Source: Solobacterium sp. (lineage in GTDB: Bacteria > Bacillota_I > Bacilli_A > Erysipelotrichales > Erysipelotrichaceae). From it: a DNA stretch of 64,000 bases. Shown in pieces: positions 23,998 to 34,189 of the stretch (position 1 is the first letter of the stretch; every line of letters starts with the position of its first letter). The notes under the pieces were generated by a model. That model had not been told where the DNA came from. It ran no database searches and saw only the letters and a list, made by a program, of their open reading frames with translations. Made by a program: the position numbers and the translations under genes. Location: NCBI GenBank assembly GCA_024693325.1, contig JAILLA010000108.1, positions 107,794-171,793 of the forward strand, in the 5' to 3' direction.

Positions 23998-25380
23998 TCA
24001 CGTTTGTTTCTGCTGATTCAGATATGGACGTTTGATGGCAAAGTAATAATATGTGAAGGCAAGCAGGGTGGAGCAGGTCCAGCCAACAGGCCATGAGATA
24101 AACACCAGACGGATATCATGGCTGATATGCATTGCGATCGCGAGATAAAGCTGTCTGATAAAGATCAGGCTTGTGATCGTTGTAATCATTGTAACAGTAG
24201 ATCTGCCGAATCCTCTGACTGAATTGGAAAGTACCTGATGAAATGACTGAAGAAAGTAAAGAGGCAGAAGCGTGTGCATCATCGTGACAGCATAGCTGAT
24301 TGCGTCAGGATTGTTTGTGAACAGTGAGGCTGCCTGAGGCGCCAGGAAATAAAGAGGAACAGCCAGACATACATAAACGACCAGGTTGATGTAGATGACA
24401 TAGCGTATACCTTTGAAGGCACGTTCATATTTTTCTGCACCGACACACTGTCCGACATAAGTCGTGCATGACTGACCGAGTGATACTGTGATCTGGCTGA
24501 TGTAATTGTCGATCTTCTTCCCTGCACCTGCACCGGCCATTGCATACGTACCGAAGCTGTTGATATACCGCTGCACAAACAGGTTCGAGAATGTGACAAG
24601 GCATGATTGGATCGCGGCGGGAATTCCCAGCTGCAGGATCTCCAAAAGAAGAGGTACATCTACTTTCAGGTCCTGCGGAACAAGCCGGTATACATCATCT
24701 GTTCTGAGCATTTTCCGGGTCACGAGGAAGAATGATTCTGACTGCGAAAGAATGGTTGCGATGGCAACACCGGCAACTCCCATGTGAAGCACTACAACAA
24801 ACAGGATATCCAGAACGATATTTGTCAGGGATGCGCATACCAGGAAAATAAAGGGAGAACGTGAATCGCCGACTGATCTCAGGACACCTGCCTGCACATT
24901 GTACATGGATGTAAAGATGATACCGATCAGATAGATCCGCAGGTAGACCATCGCTTCCGGGTATACATCTGCCGGACAGCTGACGACTCTGAGGAGCAGA
25001 GGGGACAGCAGTTCTCCGATCGTCAGCATGACCACTCCCATGATCATGGCGAAGGTCAGAGAGGTATGAATGGATTCGTGCAGACGCTCACGATTTCCGG
25101 CACCGAAGTACCGCGAGAAAGCAACACCCGCTCCAACGGATAATCCGGTAAAAAAACCGATGATCACCTGGGAAATATCAGAACACGATGTAACTGCCGC
25201 AAGTGCCGTAACACCGACTGCTCTGCCTACAACAATACTGTCTACACTGTTGTACAGATTCTGGAATAACTGGCCGGCAAGAAGCGGCAGGGCAAAAAGA
25301 ATGATGTTTTTAATGATGTTTCCTTCCGTAAGATTTACGGATCTGCGTTCATATCTACCGGCTGTCATAAACTTCTCCAA
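23998..25380 (-). CDS. MATE family efflux transporter
   Basis: 460 residues with twelve hydrophobic helices in two related halves. The first half carries FALPLLAGQLFQNLYNSVDSIVVGR and the second LGIPAAIQSCLVTFSNLFVQRYI, the paired helix-1 and helix-7 motifs of DinF/NorM-like MATE proteins. It should export drugs or metabolites using a sodium or proton gradient. It is the first gene of a two-gene operon with a nitroreductase. The start was taken at the ATG at 25380, which has GGAG about 5 bases upstream. Confidence 0.93.
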   Translation of the reverse strand: MEKFMTAGRYERRSVNLTEGNIIKNIILFALPLLAGQLFQNLYNSVDSIVVGRAVGVTALAAVTSCSDISQVIIGFFTGLSVGAGVAFSRYFGAGNRERLHESIHTSLTFAMIMGVVMLTIGELLSPLLLRVVSCPADVYPEAMVYLRIYLIGIIFTSMYNVQAGVLRSVGDSRSPFIFLVCASLTNIVLDILFVVVLHMGVAGVAIATILSQSESFFLVTRKMLRTDDVYRLVPQDLKVDVPLLLEILQLGIPAAIQSCLVTFSNLFVQRYINSFGTYAMAGAGAGKKIDNYISQITVSLGQSCTTYVGQCVGAEKYERAFKGIRYVIYINLVVYVCLAVPLYFLAPQAASLFTNNPDAISYAVTMMHTLLPLYFLQSFHQVLSNSVRGFGRSTVTMITTITSLIFIRQLYLAIAMHISHDIRLVFISWPVGWTCSTLLAFTYYYFAIKRPYLNQQKQT

Positions 25381-25460
25381 TCAGCTGATATGATCATATT
25401 ATTTGTATCGATCAACTTACTGCCTGAATTCATCGTATAATAAATAAAAGGGAAACAATT

Positions 25461-25931
25461 ATGGAATGCATCATTGAAACACCTGTTGGAAATCTTCTGC
25501 TCCGGGAAACAGATCAGGGTATTTCGGAGATATCTTTTACAGATCAGCCGGCATGCATGAATGACGGCAGGTTTTTAAAGATGGCTGCAGACCAGCTGGA
25601 GGAATACTTTTCGGGAAAGCGTGCTGCTTTTGAACTTCCGCTCGATCTGAGAGGAACAGCATTTCAGAAACAGGTATGGGAAGCACTTTGCAGGATCCCG
25701 TTTGGAGAAACGAGAAGTTATCAGGAGATCGCCTGCGGGATCGGCAGACCGAAAGCCGTCAGGGCTGTCGGCATGGCCTGCCATGTCAACCCGGTCGTGA
25801 TCGCTGTTCCGTGTCACCGGGTGATCGGAAAGAACGGATCGCTGACAGGGTTCGGCGGAGGCCTTGACAGGAAAAGCTTTCTGTTGAATTTTGAACGGAT
25901 GAACATGGATTTGCGAAATAGTGATAGTTAG
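25461..25931 (+). CDS. ogt: Methylated-DNA-protein-cysteine S-methyltransferase
   Basis: 156 residues. The C-terminal domain contains AVPCHRVIGKNGSLTGFGGG, with the acceptor Cys in PCHRV, and the helix FQKQVWEALCRIPFGETRSYQEIA. The N-terminal half is the short ribonuclease-like fold. It removes methyl groups from O6-methylguanine in DNA by a suicide reaction. It follows its own promoter region and stops 51 bases before a glycosidase gene. Confidence 0.95.
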   Translation: MECIIETPVGNLLLRETDQGISEISFTDQPACMNDGRFLKMAADQLEEYFSGKRAAFELPLDLRGTAFQKQVWEALCRIPFGETRSYQEIACGIGRPKAVRAVGMACHVNPVVIAVPCHRVIGKNGSLTGFGGGLDRKSFLLNFERMNMDLRNSDS

Positions 25932-25952
25932 GCGGTTTTCCATCATATATAA

Positions 25953-27413
<1,461 letters not shown>

Positions 27414-27418
27414 TAACG

Positions 27419-27446
27419 ATGGCAGGTGAGATCCTGCCATTGTTTT
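27419..27446 (+). terminator. Hairpin after GH1 gene
   Basis: ATGGCAGG and CCTGCCAT (27419-27426 and 27433-27440) pair around a 6-base loop, followed by TGTTTT. The stem ends just before the ribosome site of the next gene. Confidence 0.5.
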
Positions 27447-27456
27447 GGAGGTTTTG

Positions 27457-27873
27457 GTGAAGATACTGGTTATTGATGCACAGGGCGGAGGGATCGGAAG
27501 ACAGCTGATCACTGCACTGAAGCACCGTTTTCCTGAACATATCGTACTTGCGGTCGGAACGAACAGTCTGGCTACTTCAGCTATGCTGAAAGCAGGAGCA
27601 GATCAGGCCGCGACAGGAGAGAATTCTGTGGTCGTTGCATGTTCGATGGCTGACCTGATCATCGGGCCTGTCGGTATTGTGATCGCTGATGCAATGCTTG
27701 GTGAGATCACGCCGAAAATGGCTGCTGCGGTAGGACAGAGTCATGCCCGGAAGATCCTGATCCCGTTTAAGAATGATTCTCATCTGATCGTCGGAGTCCC
27801 TGACTTCAACGTTGGCAGGCTGGTAGAAGCGGCTGTGGAAACGGCGGCTGAAATGCTTGGGCAACCTGCTTGA
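27457..27873 (+). CDS. DUF3842 family protein
   Basis: 138 residues from a GTG start that has GGAGG four to five bases upstream. The start MKILVIDAQGGGIGRQLI looks like a nucleotide-binding loop, and the text VGTNSLATSAMLKAGADQAATGENS and GPVGIVIADAMLGEITPKMA is characteristic of this family of uncharacterised small proteins of Clostridia. Function unknown. It often lies near metal or cofactor genes; here larC follows 146 bases downstream, possibly in the same transcript through an attenuator-like hairpin. Confidence 0.85.
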   Translation: MKILVIDAQGGGIGRQLITALKHRFPEHIVLAVGTNSLATSAMLKAGADQAATGENSVVVACSMADLIIGPVGIVIADAMLGEITPKMAAAVGQSHARKILIPFKNDSHLIVGVPDFNVGRLVEAAVETAAEMLGQPA

Positions 27874-27969
27874 CGGACCGTCATCGTACGAAGAAAATAA
27901 TGTATATCGGCTGAAGCCGGTTGACGTACAGAAGTACGATTGATTCATAAGTGAATCTGCATATCAGAA

Positions 27970-28006
27970 GGTATGTAAGTCCGGAATGGATTTTACATAC
28001 CTTTTT
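27970..28006 (+). terminator. Terminator-like hairpin directly before the larC ribosome site
   Basis: GGTATGTAA (27970-27978) pairs with TTACATACC (27993-28001), followed by five T, and the AGGAGG of larC begins two bases later. It may end the DUF3842 transcript, but its place inside the larC leader also allows attenuation. Confidence 0.6.
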
Positions 28007-28019
28007 CAGGAGGAAAATA

Positions 28020-29261
28020 ATGAAAACACTATATCTGGACTGCAGCATGGGAGCTGCTGGCGACATGCTGACAGCAGCACTTCTTGAACTTCTTGATGAT
28101 AGGGATGCGTTTGTCAGGGAATTGAATGAGATCGGGATTCCTGATGTGGAATTCACAGCTGAACCGGCTGAAAAATGCGGTATCACCGGAACACATATGT
28201 CAGTGAAAGTACATGGTGTTGAGGAAGATGAGCATCTGCATGAACATGGCCATGAACACCATCATGACCATGATCATGAACACGAGCACAGTCATGGACA
28301 TGGGCATCATCATTCGCATAATTCCATGCATGGAATCGAGCATATCGTCAACGATCACATGTTCCTTTCTGAACGTGTCAGAGAAGATGTTCTTTCCGTA
28401 TATAAGCTGATCGCAGAAGCGGAAAGTCAGGTACACGGTATGCCGGTCGATGAGATCCACTTCCATGAAGTCGGTACGATGGATGCTGTTGCGGATGTGA
28501 CAGCAGTATGCATGCTGATAGAGAAACTGGCGCCGGATCAGATCATAGCTTCACCTGTTCATGTAGGAGCCGGTACAGTGAAGTGCGCGCATGGGATCCT
28601 GCCTGTGCCTGCACCTGCTACAGCACTGATCCTGAGAGACGTTCCGATCTATGGCGGTGCTATTCAGAGTGAATTGTGCACTCCTACAGGTGCCGCTCTG
28701 CTGAAGCATTTTGTTCAGAAGTATGAAAGCATGCCTGTCATGAAGATCAAAAAGATCGGTTATGGCATGGGGAAGAAGGATTTCCCTCAGGCAAACTGTG
28801 TCAGAGCGATCCTGGGAGAAAGCAGGAACCAGACTGATCTGGTTCTGGAGCTGTCATGCAATGTTGATGATATGACGGCAGAAGAGATCTCGTTTGCGAC
28901 GGAACAGCTGATGGCCTGCGGAGCAAGGGATGTATACACAATTGGCATCGGCATGAAGAAAAACCGTCCGGGAACACTGATCAGAGTGATATGCACTCCT
29001 GACCAGAGGGATATGATGGTTGAGAAAATGTTCCTGTATACAACAACTTTAGGTATCAGGCAGGCAGAAACGAAACGGTTCACACTGCACAGAAGTCTTG
29101 ATACTGTCGAAACAGAATTCGGTCAGGTCAGGATAAAGAGATCAAGCGGATATGGAGTGAATAAAACAAAACTGGAATATGATGATATTGCGGAAATTGC
29201 GAAGGAAAAGGGTCTGGGGATCCGTGAAGTCCGCAATCTGCTGGCAGACAAGATCAAATAA
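28020..29261 (+). CDS. larC: Nickel-pincer cofactor insertion enzyme LarC
   Basis: 413 residues in one uninterrupted frame. LarC uses CTP to put nickel into the pyridinium-dithiocarboxylate cofactor of lactate racemase and related LarA enzymes. The start LYLDCSMGAAGDML, the block FHEVGTMDAVADVTAV and the C-terminal part IGIGMKKNRPGTLIRV fit. A His-rich stretch (about residues 70-105; many HxH and HDH repeats) should hold nickel. In Lactobacillus plantarum the protein is made from two frames by frameshift; here it is a single ORF. AGGAGG lies 7 bases before the ATG. larA, larB and larE are not in the window. Confidence 0.93.
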   Translation: MKTLYLDCSMGAAGDMLTAALLELLDDRDAFVRELNEIGIPDVEFTAEPAEKCGITGTHMSVKVHGVEEDEHLHEHGHEHHHDHDHEHEHSHGHGHHHSHNSMHGIEHIVNDHMFLSERVREDVLSVYKLIAEAESQVHGMPVDEIHFHEVGTMDAVADVTAVCMLIEKLAPDQIIASPVHVGAGTVKCAHGILPVPAPATALILRDVPIYGGAIQSELCTPTGAALLKHFVQKYESMPVMKIKKIGYGMGKKDFPQANCVRAILGESRNQTDLVLELSCNVDDMTAEEISFATEQLMACGARDVYTIGIGMKKNRPGTLIRVICTPDQRDMMVEKMFLYTTTLGIRQAETKRFTLHRSLDTVETEFGQVRIKRSSGYGVNKTKLEYDDIAEIAKEKGLGIREVRNLLADKIK

Positions 29262-29417
29262 TATGAGTGCTGTCCCGAGAACGGGGCAGCATTTTCGAAG
29301 CGGACATATCTGATCGTAAAGGCTGCCGGATATGCATGGCAGATTTGGGATTCCGATGAATCATTCCGAACAAAAACAGTTATAATGAAGACAAGAGAAA
29401 TGAGGAGTAATAATATC

Positions 29418-30320
29418 ATGAAAAGTTATATCGGTATTGACCTGGGCGGAACGAATGTTCGTGTTGCGAAGATCACAGAAGACGGAAAGATTCTTGCACA
29501 GGTAAAAGGTCCTTCTTACGGACAGGAAGGTCCTGCCAAGGTTATGGCAAATATCAAGGAACTGATCCGTGAGATCCCTGAGTGGAAGGAATGCTCTGGA
29601 ATGGGTGTTGGTGTGCCCGGACCTGTCAACACAACAGCCGGCTGCATGGTACTGTCCACCAACCTGCCGGGATTTACAAACTATCCGATCGCTGATGAAC
29701 TCTCCAAGGAATTCGGTATGCCTGCATATGTTGATAATGATGCGAATGTTGCAGGCCTGGCAGAAGCTCTTGTCGGTGCAGGCAAAGGCCTGAAGACAGT
29801 CTTCTATGTAACGATCTCAACAGGTATCGGCGGCGTGCTTGTCGTTGACGGAAAAACAGTATCCGGCAAACATGGCTTTGGCGGAGAAATTGCGAATATT
29901 ATCATTGACCGCAACAGAGAGAAGATCAATTATCTGAATGTTGGCGCAATTGAGAATGAATGCAGCGGAACAGCGATCAAGCGCAAGGCTGAAGCTGCTA
30001 TTCCGGATAAGGATTTCCCGCATACGGGTATGGTATTTGAATATGCTGAGCAGGGAGATGAAAGAGCAATAGAGATCGTCAAGAGCATGGAAAAAGACCT
30101 CGGTCAGCTGTTCGCAACGATCGCATGCGTCTGTGATCCTGATATCTTCATTCTTGGCGGCGGTATGATGAAGTCTGCAGATAAGTTCCTGCCTGGTGTT
30201 GTCGAGAACTTCAAGGCAATGTCTCATACTGCGGTACATGATACACCGTTTGTGATCGCAGGACTGGATGAGCCCGGAATCATCGGTGCAGCAATGCTGC
30301 CGGTCAGCCAGGGTAAATAA
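29418..30320 (+). CDS. ROK family sugar kinase
   Basis: 300 residues. YIGIDLGGTNVRVAKI is the ATP phosphate motif, DNDANVAGLAE holds the catalytic Asp and STGIGGVLV follows, as in ROK glucokinases. The usual zinc motif (CxCGxxGCxE) is absent: its place reads VGAIENECSGTAI, so this enzyme probably does not bind structural zinc there. It should phosphorylate glucose or another hexose in the cytosol. I chose the ATG at 29418, 10 bases after AGGAG; a TATAAT at 29381-29386 is a likely -10. Monocistronic, with its own terminator. Confidence 0.9.
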   Translation: MKSYIGIDLGGTNVRVAKITEDGKILAQVKGPSYGQEGPAKVMANIKELIREIPEWKECSGMGVGVPGPVNTTAGCMVLSTNLPGFTNYPIADELSKEFGMPAYVDNDANVAGLAEALVGAGKGLKTVFYVTISTGIGGVLVVDGKTVSGKHGFGGEIANIIIDRNREKINYLNVGAIENECSGTAIKRKAEAAIPDKDFPHTGMVFEYAEQGDERAIEIVKSMEKDLGQLFATIACVCDPDIFILGGGMMKSADKFLPGVVENFKAMSHTAVHDTPFVIAGLDEPGIIGAAMLPVSQGK

Positions 30321-30339
30321 GACCATTTGAACCTGAAGG

Positions 30340-30363
30340 ACGCCGCTGAATGCGGCGTTTTTA
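30340..30363 (+). terminator. Intrinsic terminator of the ROK kinase gene
   Basis: ACGCCGC (30340-30346) pairs with GCGGCGT (30352-30358) around 5 bases, then T run. Confidence 0.85.
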
Positions 30364-30430
30364 TAGTGCTGTGGAACAGGCTGTAAGTGTGTCGCTTTCC
30401 GCTGTTGCTGTGATGATGTAAAATAATTGC

Positions 30431-31240
30431 ATGAAACTGATGAAAATGATTGCGGGAAGTGCTGCGGTGGCTGCAGCAGTTACAGCTGCAGGGCTTCCTT
30501 ATGAAAAGATCGATACAACATTTTATCGCCTGAGTTCCAAAAAGATCAGGAATCCTATGAGGATCGTCGTGCTTGCAGATCTTCATGACCAGGATTATGG
30601 AAAACATATGGAAAAACTGACGGAAAAGATACATCCGCTGAAGCCTGACCTGATATTGCTGCCGGGAGATCTGTGTGAAGAAAAGAAGAATGATGAGCAC
30701 TCGTTCTGTCTGATAGACCAGTTGAAACAGTATCCGATGATCTATTCGACCGGCAATCATGAAGAGCACAGACCGGATCTTCCGACTTTGCTTTATAAGA
30801 TCAGAAAAATGGGTGTTTCGATCCCGGAGCAGCGGAGTGACGTCCTGGAGATCTGCGGCAATACATTGGAAGTTGTTGCGCTGCCATGTGTGAAAAGAGA
30901 GTCTTTCTATGATCCGGCGGACGTCAGCGGAAAGTTCCGTACCGATGCATATCGCATTCTGATGTCGCACAGACCGAACTGGGTGGATCTGTATGGACAG
31001 ATCGACTGTGATCTGATCGTGTGCGGCCATGCACACGGAGGTCAGTGGAGATGCCCGCCGCTTCACAGGGGGCTGGTCGCACCCTCCGTCGGTTTGTTTC
31101 CGAAGTATACAGAAGGGATCCATGATATCAACGGCAGAAAGATGATGATCAGCAGGGGACTGACTAAAAAAACTCATGGTGTGATCCGCCTGTTCAATGA
31201 TCCTGAGATCGTGGTATTGGATCTGGAAGGAGAGATGTAG
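30431..31240 (+). CDS. Membrane-anchored metallophosphoesterase
   Basis: 269 residues. A hydrophobic N-terminus (residues 5-21) probably anchors it in the membrane. The calcineurin-like metal motifs are complete: VLADLHDQDY (DxH), LLPGDLCEE (GD), YSTGNHEEH (GNHE), and CGHAHGGQW (GHxH). It resembles the YkuE/YaeI group acting on lipid-linked phosphates such as UDP-diacylglucosamine. It heads an operon of four genes with no gaps. No strong ribosome site precedes the ATG; the exact start is open. Confidence 0.88.
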   Translation: MKLMKMIAGSAAVAAAVTAAGLPYEKIDTTFYRLSSKKIRNPMRIVVLADLHDQDYGKHMEKLTEKIHPLKPDLILLPGDLCEEKKNDEHSFCLIDQLKQYPMIYSTGNHEEHRPDLPTLLYKIRKMGVSIPEQRSDVLEICGNTLEVVALPCVKRESFYDPADVSGKFRTDAYRILMSHRPNWVDLYGQIDCDLIVCGHAHGGQWRCPPLHRGLVAPSVGLFPKYTEGIHDINGRKMMISRGLTKKTHGVIRLFNDPEIVVLDLEGEM

Positions 31241-31690
31241 ATGCTGAAGAAATTACCGCCTGTGGAAAAAATATATGAAGCATTCTCGGCGATCGGTGAT
31301 GAGAGAGTAGAGATGCATGAGGATCATGCCATTATCCGTTCTTCTGATGCCTCAAAACAGTACACAGTGGAATGGGACGGAAATAAATATACATCAGATG
31401 ATAGTGCTACCTTCTGGCAGGGTTATCCCGGCTATCCTGTGATTGCTGTACTGATGCTTCAGGGCAGGCTTTCTATGGATGAAGATGTATGCAGGAAGAT
31501 GAAAGGCATTGCCTGGAAGTCCATCAATGACGCGCATAAGCGTGATTACAGTGCGGCACTTAGTGAAGTGATGAATCATCTGGAAGCCTGTGGAACCGAT
31601 ACTTCAGATATCAGAAAACTGGCAGACATTGTAAACGAACAGCTTGCCTTGCTGGATATTGAAACAGGCAGAAAGAGAAAAAAGAAATGA
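31241..31690 (+). CDS. Conserved protein of unknown function (149 aa)
   Basis: I do not recognise this family. The N-terminal half is a mixed alpha/beta region containing YTVEWDGNKYTSDDSATFWQ; the C-terminal half is helical and ends in a basic tail (RKRKKK). No signal, membrane segment or metal motif is visible. The ATG directly follows the metallophosphoesterase stop, and AAGGAG is 9 bases upstream. Its end overlaps the patatin gene by 4 bases. It is cytosolic and belongs to the same operon. Confidence 0.75.
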   Translation: MLKKLPPVEKIYEAFSAIGDERVEMHEDHAIIRSSDASKQYTVEWDGNKYTSDDSATFWQGYPGYPVIAVLMLQGRLSMDEDVCRKMKGIAWKSINDAHKRDYSAALSEVMNHLEACGTDTSDIRKLADIVNEQLALLDIETGRKRKKK

Positions 31691-32544
31691 AAACCGGACT
31701 TGTACTGGAAGGCGGAGCAATGCGCGGACTCTTCACTGCAGGAATTCTTGATGTACTCCTGGCAGAGAATATTACAGTTGATGGAACTATCGGCGTATCC
31801 GCAGGCGCAGCTTTTGGCTGCAATTTTAAATCAAAGCAATACGGCAGAATACTGAGGTATAATCTTCGCTTTGCAAAAGATAAACGTTTCTGCAGTGTTG
31901 GATCACTGCTGTTTACAGGTGATCTGTATGGCGGAAAGTTCTGCTATGATACGCTTCCGAATCATCTGGATCTGTTTGATGCGGATGCGTTTGAACAGGA
32001 TCCGATGGAATTTTATGTAGTATGCACGAATGCTGAGACAGGTGAACCTGTTTACTACAGGTGTACAGATGGATTGGCGCATGACATGCTGTATGTTCAG
32101 GGAAGTGCCTCCATGCCAATTGTGTCGAGACCGGTCGAGGCAGATGGAATGAAGCTTCTGGACGGCGGTATCAGTGACAGTATTCCTTTGAAATACTTCG
32201 AGTCGATCGGGTATGAGCGGAATATTGTGATCCTGACACAGCCAAGATCCTATCAAAAGAGCGTACAAAAGGGTTTGCCTGTGATGAAAGCGGCATTAAA
32301 ACAGTATCCGGAAATATATCGTGATATGGAACGCAGGCATGAAATGTACAATGAGACTCTCGAGTATATTCGTGAGCGGGAAGCACAGGGAAATGTTCTG
32401 GTACTTTGTCCTGATGAAGCTCTGGGGATCGGAAGGATTTCTCATGACCGTGATGAGCTCCGGAGAGTTTACCTGATCGGCAGGGAAACAGCTATCAGGC
32501 ATCTTGATGAGATCAGAAGTTTCCTGAATGAAAGCGGAAAATGA
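31687..32544 (+). CDS. Patatin-like phospholipase
   Basis: 285 residues. The oxyanion loop is LVLEGGAMRGLF, the nucleophile Ser lies in GVSAGAAFG, and the catalytic Asp is in LLDGGISDSIP, all in the order of the patatin family. It would hydrolyse acyl esters of lipids; in this operon with a lipid-type phosphoesterase it may take part in membrane lipid turnover. No signal peptide is present, so it acts on the inner face or in the cytosol. It overlaps its neighbours by 4 bases on each side. Confidence 0.9.
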   Translation: MKTGLVLEGGAMRGLFTAGILDVLLAENITVDGTIGVSAGAAFGCNFKSKQYGRILRYNLRFAKDKRFCSVGSLLFTGDLYGGKFCYDTLPNHLDLFDADAFEQDPMEFYVVCTNAETGEPVYYRCTDGLAHDMLYVQGSASMPIVSRPVEADGMKLLDGGISDSIPLKYFESIGYERNIVILTQPRSYQKSVQKGLPVMKAALKQYPEIYRDMERRHEMYNETLEYIREREAQGNVLVLCPDEALGIGRISHDRDELRRVYLIGRETAIRHLDEIRSFLNESGK

Positions 32545-33035
32545 TGGAACGTAAGGATATACTGCATCTGCTGAATGAGAATGGTATCGTTTACCGTATC
32601 GTTGAGCATCCTGCTGTGTTCACGATGGAAGAAATGCATGCACTTCATCTGGAACAGGAGGATGCTGTGGCGAGAAACCTGTTCCTGAGAGATGACAAAA
32701 AACGAAACTGGTATCTGTTGGTGCTGCACGGTGACAGACCGGCCGACCTGAAGGAACTGCGTCATATGCTCGGTTCCAGACCGCTCTCATTTGCATCGGA
32801 ATCATCTTTGAATGAATTACTCGGGCTTCAGAAAGGGGCAGTTACCCCGCTGGGAGCTTTGAACGACAAAGAACATCTCGTTCAGGTGGTGTTTGATGAA
32901 GAATACCGGCATCAGACCATCGGCGTGCATCCCGACAGCAACACTGCTACGATTTGGATGAACTGCGATGACCTGGTGCGTTTATTGCAACTATCAGGCT
33001 CGTCAGTCCGCTGGCTGGATATAAAAAACGGATAA
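32541..33035 (+). CDS. YbaK/ProX-type aminoacyl-tRNA deacylase
   Basis: 164 residues of the YbaK/INS superfamily, resembling PrdX/ProXp-ala, which removes alanine wrongly attached to tRNA-Pro. The order VYRIVEHPAVFTMEEM, then NLFLRDDKKRNWYLLVLHGD with the key Lys, then GLQKGAVTPLGAL and the GVHPDSNTATIWM end, is typical. It overlaps the patatin gene through ATGA and is the last gene of the operon. Its stop codon is part of the hairpin shared with the convergent alr gene. Confidence 0.9.
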   Translation: MMERKDILHLLNENGIVYRIVEHPAVFTMEEMHALHLEQEDAVARNLFLRDDKKRNWYLLVLHGDRPADLKELRHMLGSRPLSFASESSLNELLGLQKGAVTPLGALNDKEHLVQVVFDEEYRHQTIGVHPDSNTATIWMNCDDLVRLLQLSGSSVRWLDIKNG

Positions 33036-33048
33036 TCGTTTATCCGTT
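33022..33048 (-). terminator. Intrinsic terminator of alr
   Basis: AACGGATAA and TTATCCGTT (33027-33035 and 33040-33048) pair around 4 bases. On the minus strand a run of six T follows, so it ends alr; the plus strand lacks a T run. Confidence 0.7.
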
Positions 33049-34150
33049 AAATTGCTTTTGCACTCAGGCGTTCGTTGGCTTCTTCAGCCCGGGTGCCGTT
33101 TTTAATATAGACTCGTGTAACTCTGCCGCTGATCAGGCACATGATCTCATATGGAATGGTATTCAGTTCTGCTGCCATTTTTTCGATCGGAATGTTTTTG
33201 CCGAATATCTCTACAAGCGCATTTTCCGATTTATACTCCGGAAGTTTCAGCATTACCTGGTCCATGCATACACGTCCCACTACTTCTGCAGGCGTACCGT
33301 CTACCAGGACGTATCTGCCCTGATTGGCTCTGATAAAGCCGTCTGCATATCCGATCGGCGCGGTAGCGATGATCTCATCTCCCGAAGTTACATATGTTGA
33401 ACCGTATCCGATCGGTTCACCGGGAGCGAGCTTTTTGACCATGAACGTCCTCGTATACAGTCCCAATGCGGGCTTGAGATCATGGCTGAATGCTGAGATC
33501 CCATACATGGCAATACCAATCCTGCATGCATTGCTGAGCGGGTCACGGAATGAAAGAGATGCGTCGGAGTTATCGCAGTGTATCCATCTGAACGGATAAT
33601 CCATGGCTTTGACTGCCTGGGCAAAGCGTTCATACTGCTTCATGGTCATTTCTGCGTCTGTATCGGCTTTTGCAAAATGCGTAAAGATACCATCCAGACT
33701 GCATCCTCTCAGCATCAGCAGTCCTTTTGCTTTTTTCAGTTCATCAATGTCTTTGAAACCGATCCTGTTCATTCCGGTTTCAACCTTCAGATGCACTTTC
33801 AGACCGCCGCAGTTCTTGCTGGTAACGCCTTTGACCCACTTGGTTGAATAGGCTGTGACACTGATGCCGTTTTCGACCAGGACAGGAATGTCGGAAGGGT
33901 CGGTCGCACCAAGGATCAGAAGTTCTCCGCTGTATCCCTGGTGTCTCAGCATCATAGCTTCATCCAGGCTGGACACAGCGATCATTGAAGCACCGGCTTC
34001 CATGACTGTTTTCGCGACCTGGATGTCACCGCATCCATACGCATCAGCTTTTAAGACTGCGATCAGCCGTTTTCCGCAGACTGCCTTGATTGTTTTGATA
34101 TTCTCTGAAATTGCATCAAGATCAATTTCCATCCATGTTTTTCTGTACAT
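33047..34150 (-). CDS. alr: Alanine racemase
   Basis: 367 residues from the ATG at 34150; 13 further codons upstream are open but lack a ribosome site. The PLP lysine is in IAVLKADAYGCG near the N-terminus, and the second catalytic residue, Tyr, lies in the C-terminal domain near GEPIGYGSTY; CRIGIAMYGISA and APIGYADGFIRA are conserved. It makes D-alanine for peptidoglycan. It lies 39 bases after the phosphatase gene on the same strand. Confidence 0.96.
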   Translation of the reverse strand: MYRKTWMEIDLDAISENIKTIKAVCGKRLIAVLKADAYGCGDIQVAKTVMEAGASMIAVSSLDEAMMLRHQGYSGELLILGATDPSDIPVLVENGISVTAYSTKWVKGVTSKNCGGLKVHLKVETGMNRIGFKDIDELKKAKGLLMLRGCSLDGIFTHFAKADTDAEMTMKQYERFAQAVKAMDYPFRWIHCDNSDASLSFRDPLSNACRIGIAMYGISAFSHDLKPALGLYTRTFMVKKLAPGEPIGYGSTYVTSGDEIIATAPIGYADGFIRANQGRYVLVDGTPAEVVGRVCMDQVMLKLPEYKSENALVEIFGKNIPIEKMAAELNTIPYEIMCLISGRVTRVYIKNGTRAEEANERLSAKAI

Positions 34151-34189
34151 ATGATTCTCTTTTCCGTTGATGTAAAAAGTATAGCACAC

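Noticed and set aside
27874..27969. Nickel/cobalt riboswitch in the larC leader
   Set aside because: The conserved four-way junction sequence is not present; only a terminator-like hairpin can be supported.
28228..28330. His/Asp-rich stretch as tandem-repeat DNA or a separate small metal-binding gene
   Set aside because: It lies in frame within larC and is the known type of metal-rich loop of LarC proteins.
30224..31177. 317-codon minus-strand frame opposite the metallophosphoesterase
   Set aside because: No family features and no ribosome site; the plus-strand gene has complete metal motifs.
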